A stretch of DNA of 64,000 nt from Metopolophium dirhodum (lineage: Eukaryota > Arthropoda > Insecta > Hemiptera > Aphididae), in NCBI RefSeq assembly GCF_019925205.1, contig NC_083561.1:12523217-12587216 (forward strand). Direction: 5' to 3'. The position numbers and the translations under genes are program-made. Positions 25,545 through 37,499 of this stretch are shown in pieces (positions within the stretch are counted from its first letter, which is position 1; each line of letters begins with the position of its first letter). Under the pieces are notes generated by a model. It searched no databases. It saw nothing but the letters and a program-made list of their open reading frames with translations, and was not told the origin of the DNA.

Positions 25545-28500
25545 TTTATGTATGTGTGGACCGGGAGATTTATACCCTATAGTGTTTATGACACGAGGGC
25601 TATAATATATTAATTATTACTGTCGTCGTTGTCGTCTTCTGTGCTGTACATATTACTATGTATACTATTACAACTATACTACCTGCACCATTGCTATTAT
25701 ACGACTACTATATTATATTATAATATAGTGCTAATACAACTCAACTCAACCATTACTCGTATGTTGCTAAAACGACAAGAGTACTTTATATTAGAGTGGA
25801 GAAGTGCTTCTACATCAACTTTTGAGGATTTCTTCAAATGAAAAACATCACGTTTCCGCGTAATGGACCAGGTGCCACTAGCTGTTTTCTCTCTATAAAT
25901 CGAGTATTCGCTGACTCGTCAGCTCGCCGCCCGGTTGCCAGATAACGTTTTTAAATTCGGGTTTCAAATGATTTTTCACGCTATTGTAGACCAATCAAAG
26001 CTCCGCATGCAGACTGCATAAAATGTTATAAAATATATTTCTACATTGCAAACGGGTTTTTTAATTTTATGACATCATAAATGTAACCACGTTATGATGA
26101 TAGTAATTATCTCGGACAACAAAAGCGTATTAGACTATAAAGTACAAAAATGAGCCAGAAAAGGAAATTATAGCGTTTATTCAACCTTTTATCAAATTCC
26201 AGCTTATTTAAAAACTAAAATAATATGCCGTCAAAGTGTATAGGTACCTATGTATATTATTAAGCGTATTATTATCGAACGCATTGTTTTCTCCTCTCAT
26301 TGGAAATTAATAGTGTCAGGCTGTAAAATAATACTTAGGTAGTTGAGTATGAATTAAATTTTTTTGTTTAAGACTATAATATACAGTACACATTTAACAT
26401 AACAATGTAGCTAGGTGGGTTGCAAACGTATAAAAACCAATCAAAAAATTATTATAATAAAACTGTAGGTAAAATAATGTTACTTACAATATTTTGAACA
26501 CCCAAATAAATAAATAAATATTATTTTAGTCATTTATGTCGTTTTTGAGAAAATATTAAAAATATTTACGAATTGTTGGATTTGGATTTTAATTTTCAAG
26601 GCAATATTTCACCAATAACCTTGGTTTAAAAAAAAAAATATAAATTTTTGATAATTCGATTTCGATGGTTTATAATGGTAATTGAAGCTGCTCCTTCGGA
26701 TAACTTTTTTTTTTACCTCTCGTGTTTTTTCGACCGTTCTTAATTCAATTACTCTTCATTACCTATTTCTAGTGCCGGTGTACGTATGGAGACACTTTTT
26801 TTTTAATCGTATGCGAGGTAGAGAACCTAACTGAAAAGAGTAATATGACCGCGGAGAGGTTAATGAGTGCAGACGGGCGCACAAAACATATTTAAACTGG
26901 ACGAGAGCATAATGCGACATTGGTCAATGTACGTTTGGCTAACAAACCGGAAATAACCATGCGACAGCCGTGTGACCATTCACATTAAAATGACAACGTA
27001 ATCGCCACGTAAAAATGCATTCGGTGCAGAAAAATGTTTTTTACTTAAATTATTAATAACTACTAGAACGATGCAGACTCCTCAAAAGCCGGATAAGAAT
27101 TAATAATACGCATAAACCAAGAATTTTATACTTTTTAAATTTTTCATGTTCTGCATTTACCGTGTACGGAAAACATTAAAGAAAGCAATCTAGTATAAAT
27201 AAACTGAAAACTGTTGGTAATAATTAAAATGTAGGACAAGTGCCAGCGTATTAAATGTATCCTTACTTCCTCAATTTATACTTTTAGTGATAATTATAGA
27301 GCATGATAATAAAAAATATTAATAATAATATTCACTGCACTTGTAAAATTTCGGACCATCAGTAGTTTTGACTTTATATAATTAAATATTATATTTTCAT
27401 AAGGAGAACATTTTTATTTGGACTCGTACAAATGTATGGTTTCTCTATTATATTGGGTCTTGATTTCGTCGTATTGTATTTTGCACGAACCGACCTCCCG
27501 TCCTCCTCCCATTTGCAAAACTCGAAACAAAAACAAAACGAAACCTTAAAAATATAAACACTGCAGTTGTTGAAAAGCTTTTCAATATCGAAATAAAAAT
27601 GTGGAACACTGCAAATTTGTTGCCCAAAGCTCGTTGTGAAAATTGTTACGTCACGAAACGAACCTCGGGCGGCAGCCAAACACGTCTCGGGCTTGAAAAA
27701 ATACGACCGGTCTGCGAAAACAGTGAAAAGCTTATAAACAACAATAACGATATACAAGTTTTTTTCGCAACTCGCAGACGGCGTAATTTGTTAGCGTATA
27801 ATAACAGTGATAAAAATGAAAGGAAAAAAATGGGAAAATGAAAAGCCGACGTCCTATGAATTATTGTACCTAGTTTGTTGTCGGGGTTTGAGAAGTGACT
27901 GCGAATTTTTACAACCTGATACGAATTTCCGAATATTCGGATGTTATATTATATACATATATTATACTGTTGAACGCACATAAATCCAGAAAGAAAATAA
28001 ACACATATACACGTCGAATTTCAAAAAAGCCGCAGAAGTTTTTATTTCTTTTTTTCCTCGCGCCGTGTATACACGCGTTTTTATATATCATACAACATAT
28101 AAGCATTATTATATTTATATACATGCTCGCGTATTCGTTCGTGTAACGGTACGCGGTCGGTGTTGTTTTTTCTCGGCACACGTTATTCGCATATACATAT
28201 ATTATAATAGGTATATTTCTTTTTCCGAAAGAATGCGAGCGGTGCGGCGGCGGTGGCGGCCCCCGATGAATGGGAGAGAATAATATTTGCATACAAAGAT
28301 GCCATAAACCATTGCGGCGAAACCAAAATAATAATAAAGTAACTGACACAATTGCGTGCGCTCGTACCACGGGGTGGTGCTTGTTGCGATATGTTGTGTC
28401 GGTGGCTTGTATAATTTAATATATATATACATATTATATTCGTGAATAACACTCGCAGTGCGTGTATTTTATGGTGGTTTTCGCGCGCCGAATTCCACGT

Positions 28501-31130
28501 GAAAACGCGCGGGGGCTCGCTTTTGTCGCAAGCCGACTCGCCAATGGAATATTGTGTATTGTTGTCGTCGAGAAACCAGTCGGAAATCCTATGACGACTC
28601 AATCGTAGTGGGCTGTAAGACAATCCAATTTGCATTTCGCGAAATATCGTCCCAGATTATAAACACCGCAACACAATGTACCTTTACGGTAATAATACTA
28701 TACGTGTCGTTGTTGTTCGAATACCCATCGCATTTTCGGCGATATGTACGCTTTTTCGATTTTAGCAGATTTTACGATTTATATGTATGGGGTTATATAT
28801 TTTATATGTGCGTATCAACTGCAGTCACCGCTTTCGCGGGTCGACGCTTATACACGAGTTAGAGGTATTTCTACCCGCGTACCGACACAACGCACGCAGA
28901 CGCGTATATATTATACGCTCGTAGTTACCGATTAACTTATACTTAACCGCAAGAAAATTGTTCGGCGCGTATAATCAGTTTTAGTTTGGGGTGAGCAGTG
29001 TGCTGCAATGCGTGTGTGGCGTTGAGACGATACAGTCTCGTTAGTTACGCACGTGAAACTTTAGTCACTTTTGATGTAATTATGGACACGCGTCATGTCG
29101 CGAACACGTTTCAAACAACATCTCTCTCCATCCCCACTAAACTCCTCTGCAACCGAACGTCAAACATTCGTGGATGGATTTATTCCGTAATTAACGCATT
29201 AAATTAAAAAGTTGACGGCGACGGCCATAGTGGTTAAACGTACAGTGTGGAAAAGTTTATACATGTACCGTGTGTATCGATCACTGGTACGATTATTATT
29301 ATTATTATTATTATTATATCGACCAACCCTCGTACCATGACATGTGCGTAACAAAGGCCCTCTAGAAGTTCGAAAACTTTCCGCGCTCGTTTTGTTGTTT
29401 CCCATGTAGAATACGAATCCAGTTGTTATTTTTTTTTCACCCACCTAAACACCGATCGAAAAGCCAACTCGGTAAAATCGAATTCCGACCATAACGTATT
29501 ACAAGTTATCACACCTCTTGTACGCGCGCGCTTTTGTATGCGACGCGATAACGCGATTTCAATGGCACGGTTTTCTGCCTGCGAAAACGTCGTCGTGTCA
29601 TGGGCGGTATAATAGGAAACAATCGCAAGTTGTAATAACAGCTGCGGTACGGTTGAAGGGAAAACTAAATATAAACGACAACTATAACATGCAACGTGCG
29701 AACCAATTAACCGAGATAAAATGTGAAAAATAACTATATGTAGGTATATACTAAATTGAATTGTTGATAGCGTGCACGGGTATTCGTTGTAGCGTTGTAT
29801 TCGCATTTTTTCTGTTAGAAGGTGTCCTGTACAACACATACATATTATTATGTACGTGTGTACTGTGCAAAGGTTATGCCTATTGTTATTCAAACACATA
29901 TTATGTTTAATTAATGAACGATTTCGAAACTAATCCACATTTATACAAACGGTGGCCAGTTCATATCCCCAATCATGGCATCAATTAAGGCCGAAACATT
30001 CAATTGTGTCACTGTCGTTGAAAGCCATATCAAAGTGCGAGTATTCCAGTAAAATAACATATTTGTTCAATTTTTCGTAGTATTCTCTACTTAATGACAA
30101 ACGTTTTTTCCTCTATATAATAATTGGTGTCGGAATTTTGATGGCAAATATAAAACGTTTAAATTTAAAAAAGAAACGAATAATCATAATTTATCAAATG
30201 CCTGGGGTCGTCGTCATTAAACAAAACACAATAATAAATGATACAACACTTAATACAATGATAGCGCACAATTTGACGTTACCTTATGAACGTATAAATA
30301 TTTTTGTATGTACCTAAAATAAATATTTTATTTATATCGATTTGAATGAATTGGTATTTGATACATATTAGACATTTAGACGGTATACGAACGATCCATC
30401 GTATAAATTATTTAGCGATGACTGCAGTCTGTTTGCACCATTGGATATTGATTGATACGATTGTATTTACCAAACCTCTCAAGTTCATTATTTATTAAAC
30501 GTGTTTTAAAGTAGATGTACGTTTCAATGATATTTAAACAATAGGTATTACAAATTAATAAATTATTGGCTATAAAAGATATGTTGGTGCGATATTATAT
30601 AAGATGTAGTGCCTCTGTTAGTATCTGTTAGTATTCTCTGACACATTATCATGATAATTAGCTCAAACATGGTTTTGTACAATAAAAAGTAAACATAGGT
30701 ATATGTACTTAATTGTGTGCAAGTGCATTTAATAATAATATTGAAAAAATTATATTATAATTATTCGACTTTGTATTCAATGAAAAGATTGCGGTGCTAG
30801 AACGAGTTTACCTAAAAAGAATATTAAGAATCAATATCATGCATTTTTTCATAACTGGTCAAGTGGTAACCCGTAATGACTATTATAAGCTAGACTTTTT
30901 TTCCATCTAGAATTGTTGTACCGTGTATAAATTTGTTTGTTTTTTTTATTAAAAAAAAAAATTTATTTAAACTTAAGATTTGTGTGCCGGTAGTATCCGC
31001 TGAATACTTTATTATAATAAATAATAACTCTTTATTCAATTTTGATGTAATTTTATAATGTTACATAAACGTTAAATTAGTTACTTTGGTAATTACTTTA
31101 ACGTTTGATTCATATATTATGTCGTTGGAA
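25545..31130. other. Gene-free stretch
   Basis: No gene is supported. The DNA is A/T-rich, with a G/C-richer zone at 28,100-29,200. Overlapping ORFs of 80-157 codons on both strands there show no domains. An ATT microsatellite lies at 29,291-29,317. The 80-codon + strand ORF at 27,599-27,841 is the most protein-like frame, but nothing corroborates it. Confidence 0.55.
29291..29317 (+). repeat. ATT trinucleotide microsatellite
   Basis: About nine ATT units within otherwise mixed sequence. Confidence 0.9.
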
Positions 31131-31138
31131 ATTTGTTT

Positions 31139-31440
31139 TTAATTTCTCTTCTTCAAAAAGAATCGCCGTCCTGAAATTTTGCAATTTTTAGCACTTGTAT
31201 CTATTTTAAAATGATGTGTGTTTTTTATTTTTATTTTTTGTGTGTGTACACGATTAGTAGTTGAAATAATGCTTCGATTTTCAACTTCAGTATCATCAGT
31301 ATACTCAGAATCGTTTTTCGTATACAATGATATTATATCATTGAATTCAAATTTAACACCATCCATTATACAGTGACCCACTTGTAACCTACTGTACAGC
31401 AGAGCGACATCCACTTACCCACCTTTTTTTAATTATAATC
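31139..31440 (-). other. Repeat-like segment with a 91-codon open frame
   Basis: The - strand is open for 91 codons (31,139-31,414). The residue mix is acidic then basic, and protein-like: a segment rich in D, E, S and T in the middle and a K/R-rich end. It has no recognised domain and no signal peptide. From memory, its nucleotide sequence resembles a segment seen repeatedly in aphid genomes (a motif like CGAAAAACGATTCTGAG), so it may be part of a dispersed repeat rather than a gene. A repeat search would settle this. Confidence 0.3.
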
Positions 31441-33020
31441 ATACTGCAGGGTATCAGGGTATGACAAACATTCTAATTCTATCACGTTTTATTTTATTCA
31501 TGCATGACTATACCATGTTTGCGGTTACGTTGTGGTTATTTATATATACATCTTATGTGTTGTATATCAAAGCGTGATAACCCGTCTCTCGGTGTCGTCG
31601 CCTATACTGAAATCTAAATTACAAGCAAACGTAGGTACAAATTTTGACAGTAATGTAGGTAAGTACCTACCTAACATTATTCTCTGACTCTTTGATACCG
31701 GGGACTGGAAATTTTGATGTATCGCACATAATAGAGTTGATATTTAGTTAGGTATATACCTACGTCGGTCTAAAGGTGTGTATATAAACAAATATAACGT
31801 CTGTTTTAACAAGCTCTAACTACTTAGCATTTTACCAACCAATGTTGAGTATATGTATAAATATAACGTGTCTTACGTATTATTCTAAATGTATGTAATA
31901 ATCAAATGCATAACATTTTTTCCAAAAATGTTCTCTTTTACGATTGAATTGTATACGTTCAATGAAAAACGTGCAGATAGATATCAGAGTGGGTGGCGAT
32001 TGGTGATGTATACCATGTCCGGTGTATGTGAACGATATTATACATATATGAGTATAGTAGGAAGAAGATATTATATAATATATGTTTAAGGGTAAAAGTG
32101 CACATAACGGAACAGCTGACGGTTTTGCTCTTACAAAAGGACAATTCGTATATACAATATACACACAGCGTTATTACACTGTAGCGTTGCGAGAGGAGGG
32201 GCAAACGGTGCCCAAAAACGGTTAGGTCCAGCAGAACCGTTCGAATCGTTTTGCATAAACACCACACGGACGCCGTATTCGGAAACAATAACGACGAACG
32301 TTGTTGCAGTTATACATGCGGATGCCACCGTAGTAAGTCGTATCTGCACGTGCTATACGGATTTGTATTTAAATAAAATCATAATACTGTTTTGCCTGGA
32401 GGTCAATATTTACATGCATCTATTACTATTATGCTCTGGAACTTAACAAAACTTTTTCTCGAAGTTGTAGTTATTATATTTTATTTTATTTTTCGTTTAG
32501 TGTCGAAGTACCTACCTACCTAGAAAACTAATGTATAACAGCCTTTAATCGGGTTATTTTTACTCTCGATAAACTTTTAAATAAAATAATAATCCGTCCA
32601 CAGTAAGTTAAAAAAAACGACCTGATTCTACAATAACAATGATCATAATACTATCAAAAATACTGTAATTACACCATAATATAATATAGACCTCGCATAC
32701 GCCGTTTTGTGTGTAACATCTTAAAGCCATAATATGTGCGAGAGAGATAGGACTCTAACGTAACTTTTTCAAGAAGCTCATAAACAATTTAAACAATACA
32801 TTATACAATACTGTGTGCGATTATAAATATGTATTAACAAAATTGATAGATAATGTGATGATAATACGTTGTTAGTAATTAATTCTTAACTTAATTATTA
32901 TTAACTCGGTGCCAGTTTTTTAAATTTTCCACAATTCTATAAAATTTGAAAATTAAATTTTATATTTTAGTTGCCACCTCTATTATAAGACTTTTCCACT
33001 AATCTACTACCCGATACCTA
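31441..33020. other. Gene-free stretch
   Basis: No gene is supported. The DNA is A/T-rich. ORFs of 66-109 codons between 31,880 and 32,349 overlap on both strands in several frames and show no domains. Confidence 0.65.
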
Positions 33021-33024
33021 TTTA

Positions 33025-33418
33025 GAGGGGGGGGGGGGGTTGTTAGGGTGTATTATTTCGAAAAAAATTACTTTACGGGAATAACTATCAAGCTTTGTAG
33101 AATTGTCGGATTTTGATGACTATTTTTTTATCTGAAAGAAGATGATTTCCTACGGCCCGCATCGATCTCTGATTTTGTATTTTATTTCAAATAATTGTAT
33201 TAAAAGATTTGAAAAAATGCTTTTTATCTTGTATTTTTTTAGACATATTATAAAGGTTGAGAATAAAATATTGAAAAACAGAGATCGATGCAAACTGTAG
33301 AGTATTTCCCTCTAGCAATTAAAAAAAAAATTATGAAATTTGGTTGATTCTATATTCAAGGGGTATCGTTATTCCCGCAAAGTGTATTTTTGACGAAATG
33401 GCATCGGCACCGGGCTCC
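33025..33418. mobile_element. Foldback MITE (possible PIF/Harbinger type)
   Basis: The ends are long imperfect inverted repeats. On the left, TTACGGGAATAAC (33,073-33,085) and GCATCGATCTCTG (about 33,159-33,171) match, in reverse complement, the right-arm GTTATTCCCGCAA (33,368-33,380) and CAGAGATCGATGC (about 33,279-33,291). The arms total about 150 bp each and enclose an A/T-rich centre. The right terminus reads GGAGCCCGGTGCC inward. The left terminus has decayed into a 13-G run. TTA flanks both sides (33,022-33,024 and 33,419-33,421), as in the 3-bp targets of PIF/Harbinger elements. It encodes nothing, so mobility would depend on a transposase elsewhere. The family call is tentative; the foldback structure is clear. 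Confidence 0.65.
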
Positions 33419-33424
33419 TTAAAA

Positions 33425-34045
33425 TTGCTTATAATCTTATTGATAAAGTAATTTATGAGTCTGGCCCTCTCTTACATAATAATATATTTCACTAATACGT
33501 GGTCTATGAACTATTGTTCATTGTATTGTATAGATGTTTGAAGGACTCAAATATTCATTCTTTAAATGTGCAGAACAGTTTCTTACACTGCTCGGAATAT
33601 TACTTAGATTATTTTTTATCAATGAGAAAGTATATTATATTTTGTGCGCTTGTTTTATTTAATTTTCTTTAATTCTGTTGAATATCAACATAAACATTCA
33701 GGGTTCGGAGTTTCATAATTTTATTCGGTTGTGTGAAGAAAATAAAAATAATATTCAGATGAATTGTTGAAAAATTATTCATATTTAATGTGTTATTACT
33801 CAAATATATGTTATGAAAACTCGCTATCGCCATGAAATAGTAAAGTGTAATAAATCGTACGCGGAGAGGCGACAATTTTTATTTTTTATTAAATTATCCG
33901 GCTTGCTGAGAGTATACCATGGGTGTATATAGAAAGTAATTTTTGACCCCGGGAGGCATCAGGAAATTACGTGGTCGTCATATATAATAACTATATATAG
34001 GTAGGATTTAAGGAAAAACATCTTCAGACTGTACTTTCACACCAA
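33425..34045. other. Gene-free A/T-rich stretch
   Basis: No gene is supported. A 68-codon - strand frame at 33,669-33,875 is A/T-driven and has no domain. Confidence 0.65.
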
Positions 34046-34049
34046 TAAA

Positions 34050-34072
34050 ATACCAGCACGGAATGCTGGTAT
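34050..34072. repeat. Perfect 9-bp hairpin
   Basis: ATACCAGCA and TGCTGGTAT are perfect complements around a 5-nt CGGAA loop. It does not match the histone 3' stem-loop and no T run follows. Function is unknown. Confidence 0.85.
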
Positions 34073-36815
34073 GCCGAGCACACTATAGTCATTTATCACC
34101 TTATGATGTAACATAATATGAGCAAGGGTTGGAAAACATTTGTTTTGTGGTTTCTGATTGTCCCGGTTTAATGGCGCCCACAAAACGATGATCACCATGC
34201 CTATTTTTGATTTTCATTTCATAACGGGTTGTGCCGTTGTGGGCACTAAAAATGTTGAATAATGATGCTCAAATGCTCAATCAAAGCATAGTCACTTCCA
34301 AAATACTAAATACCTAGTACTTACTATGATGATGGTATAATATATTTTTATTAACATCCCTTAAACGGTTATATATTTCTGTTGAACATGGCTTTTATCA
34401 TCTATTTATATATTATAATGTTTATTGTTTACGATATATTTTCATAAGATCAAAACAACTACTCGGATTTCGGTTTAAATTTGACGTAAAAACATTAAGG
34501 GCAAAATAGATAATGAGAGGTTTTTGCGAACGTGGTCAAGTTAATACTCGACACCTGTCAAACAGGACCTCACCCGCTTGTACCTTATGATCGATGAGAC
34601 CGTGATTGATTGATCCCTTTTAATGCGCCTCCCTCTTGCGACTTTTCTCCCGGACGTTGCCACGACCAATTATGACGTATCGACGACGAGCCGCCAAGTG
34701 CTGCTGTTCGTGCGCTGCCTGTTAACTGACATAGGGCGAGGGAAACTGACATTCACAAACGACCTTTTTGTCTTTTGCACTGACCGTATTGCAATATCTT
34801 TGTTTCCAAAAAAATATACGATTCGTTCGTTTTCATTGTATGCAATATTTTATTCCAGCTCGGTTAAAAGTATTACAAAAAAATAGTATCGATTTTCTAT
34901 CGCAATAGTTTCTGTTAGTTAAAATTAGTTCAAAATATCTCACGAACGTCTATATATTATAATATGCGTATTGCGTATAATATCTACCTACTGTATAAAC
35001 AAATCGTTGAACTAAAAGTGTTTTATACATATAACTTAATCTATAATTATATGTATATATTATATTATATATATTTTTCGTTTAAAATTAGTTTATATAT
35101 ATGTTGTATTTCCTATTAAGGAATATTAATTGCCAAGTTCTATAAAGTATGAAGGTATATATTATATTGATCAAACCTTTCAGCTGAAGAATATGTGCAT
35201 CGTAGCGTGCTTAATCGTGTCACATTCTGTAATAATTTCGTGCAATGTAATATCCGTATAAATAATAAATAGTAATGTCAAATTAACGGTGGAATAAAAA
35301 AAAATTATAAAATATCTAAATTATAAATATAATTATAAATATAAAATATCTATATATTATTATTGCACAAAGAATATTGTGCGTGCGTCTTTATATTATT
35401 ATTATTATTATTATAATTTTTATTTTTTTTTAATGTTTGTCGCATGATAATCTGATAGGAAATTGCGAATAATATACTATACTTTTGATGCTCGTCCGGT
35501 GTGACGAGTGTCGCATGGATCGTTGTTTTTATATTCACCAGACAATTATATTCGTAGTAATTTCATACTAAGGTAACGGTTGAGAAAATAATCGAATATT
35601 TTGCAAAAAAAAAAAAAACGTTAAGGAGAACGAAGCTAAAACTGCACAATGACCATTTGTGGTTATTTCCCATAGGATATGCATATATATGTATAAATAT
35701 TATCTCTCTTATATTTAACGATATTGCATAAAAAAAATGGAAGACGTTTTTTATTTCAGCACGTTAAAACGAGGGTGGGGGGTTGAATCTTATTCGGGAC
35801 AGTTTTACAGTCGGCGCGATCGCGTATTTTCGAGTGGAAACAGTCGAGTATACCTACTCGCGCCGACATACAGATGATAAGGTATGTCGTATGTGTAATG
35901 TGTATATTGTGTGGACTATAATGTAGAGGGTGAGCAGCGTAATAGGCGCAATGCAGTATAATGGCTAGGACGGCCAAAACGCATTGTACTCCTAAACTCA
36001 CGAGTTTCAGGGGAAACGCCAAGGGGCGAATAAAAATCGGGCAAACGAAAATAATGCACGTAAATAAATTGACGACGGAGAGGGAAAACCTACGGCTCGA
36101 GGCCAAAAAAAGAAAAAAGGGAACGGAAAACTTTGAAAAATACACACACACAAGTTCTATTGTTCAATCTTTTGTGTTTTGCCCGAGGCCTGGGCGGCGG
36201 TGGTGGCGTAGTCTGTTAGGATTGTCAGGGGTGGGGGGTTGCATTCGATTTATCAGCCGGAAGAACCGTTGTCAAACGAAAGAAAAATTTGTTTTGCAAA
36301 TAAAATATACTCGATTTTTTTCTTTCTTTTAAATCTCCCAAAGAACAACAAACAAAATATAACATATGACTTTTTAGTTTTTATACGTCGGGGGCAGTAT
36401 CAAACCGATCGATGCGTGTTTGTTTCGACGAACAAACAACAAAAACGGCGTGTTTAATTTGTTTACGTATACATTTTTATGACCGGTAGTGTGAAAACGT
36501 TTAGAACGTATTTACGATTTGACATTTTAAGCGATAATTAAAAACGGAACACACACGGTAGCGTTCGTTGCTCATTAGGAAAAAAACTCGTTAAGCACAC
36601 ATAATGTAATACAACATTATATTATATAGGTTTATATATATAAGTTCGATCCAATAAATACGAGCAAGAGGACAAAAGTGTTATAAAAAACATGTGTTGT
36701 GTGCGCGATAAAATCTAAAAGACCTTACTGCCGAATATTGTTATGCATTTTATAAACGTACAGCTATGATAGTGTTATATATTATAGTCTATACAGTATT
36801 CCTATATAGGACTCT
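34073..36815. other. Gene-free stretch
   Basis: No gene is supported. An 87-codon frame at 34,623-34,886 and a 123-codon + strand frame at 35,961-36,332 are open. The latter is K/R-rich and lacks domain or splice evidence. An ATT microsatellite lies near 35,393-35,415. Confidence 0.55.
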
Positions 36816-36817
36816 AG

Positions 36818-36920
36818 TAGGTAAATTTAGATATGAATCATATTGTATTTACCTAATACGGATATATCTATATAGGTGGAAATTGGGCTTAGGGACTTGG
36901 ATGGGCTAAGCCCCCCGAAT
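36818..36920 (+). repeat. Hairpin-bearing repeat fragment
   Basis: Two hairpins lie close together. One is an imperfect 19-bp inverted repeat at 36,818-36,855 (TAGGTAAAT...ATTTACCTA). The other is a perfect 8-bp stem, GGGCTTAG (36,885-36,892) with CTAAGCCC (36,906-36,913), followed by a CCCCCC run. The G/C-rich portion resembles fragments of dispersed aphid elements as I remember them. No termini or target duplications are found. Confidence 0.4.
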
Positions 36921-37323
36921 GTTGTTCAAGTTATATGTAATATTTACTTTAATATTATTGAGTATTAATAGTTGAGAGTTAAGACATCGATGTATCAAGA
37001 CATGGCTGAGAACTTGAGAATGGTTCAAAATTTGTTTCAACTTTTTATCCATCATTAATATTAAAAACAGTTAATACTTAGTAAGTATTGATAGTGAAAA
37101 TATTATTGTACAATATTTTGAAAAGAATATAATCTTACAATATTTTTTTTTTGTGATATTTATAATACTAGACAAAAAACATATTAAATTATATTTAAAA
37201 TATAATGCATGTCAATAGGTAGATCTTTATTTAATTATATACATTTTTAACAATTTTATAAAATAATATTAATATATCATATTTACGATATGAAAAAAAA
37301 TTAATAAATCATTAATTATATTA

Positions 37324-37490
37324 GCTTTTAAAGAAGATTTGGCCATTTATGAGGTGTTGTGCACAGCCACGTCTTATATGAATGTTAAAAATATTAACCC
37401 TTCCACTGAAATTGTAATGGATGTCCAGTTTCCACCTATATTGCCAGAAATTATTAAAATTATCCAATTTAGGTTCACTGTTAGCGCATC
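37324..37490 (+). pseudogene. Eroded hAT-like transposase fragment
   Basis: The + strand frame reads AFKEDLAIYEVLC at its start, and later LPEIIKIIQFRFTVSA. The latter resembles the region just before the hAT C-terminal dimerisation motif, where family members carry a 'P-x-I-x-K-L-x-Q-I-A-L-T-L-P-V-S' type sequence. After this the match is lost, and the frame ends without the expected 'ERSFS'-like continuation. It has no start codon, no catalytic residues and no termini. It therefore looks like a decayed remnant of a zinc-finger MYM/hAT-type element rather than a host gene. The resemblance is from memory of the family and is short. Confidence 0.3.
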
Positions 37491-37499
37491 TCTTCATAA

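Noticed and set aside
25065..25613. Several 99-153 codon ORFs on both strands
   Set aside because: Nearly all of their length is HT/CV translation of the CA-rich minisatellite.
31669..31674. AG|GTAAG-like sites at 31,669, 37,821 and 62,871
   Set aside because: They lack a pyrimidine tract and sit within common TAGGTA/TACCTA simple motifs, unlike the site at 14,011.
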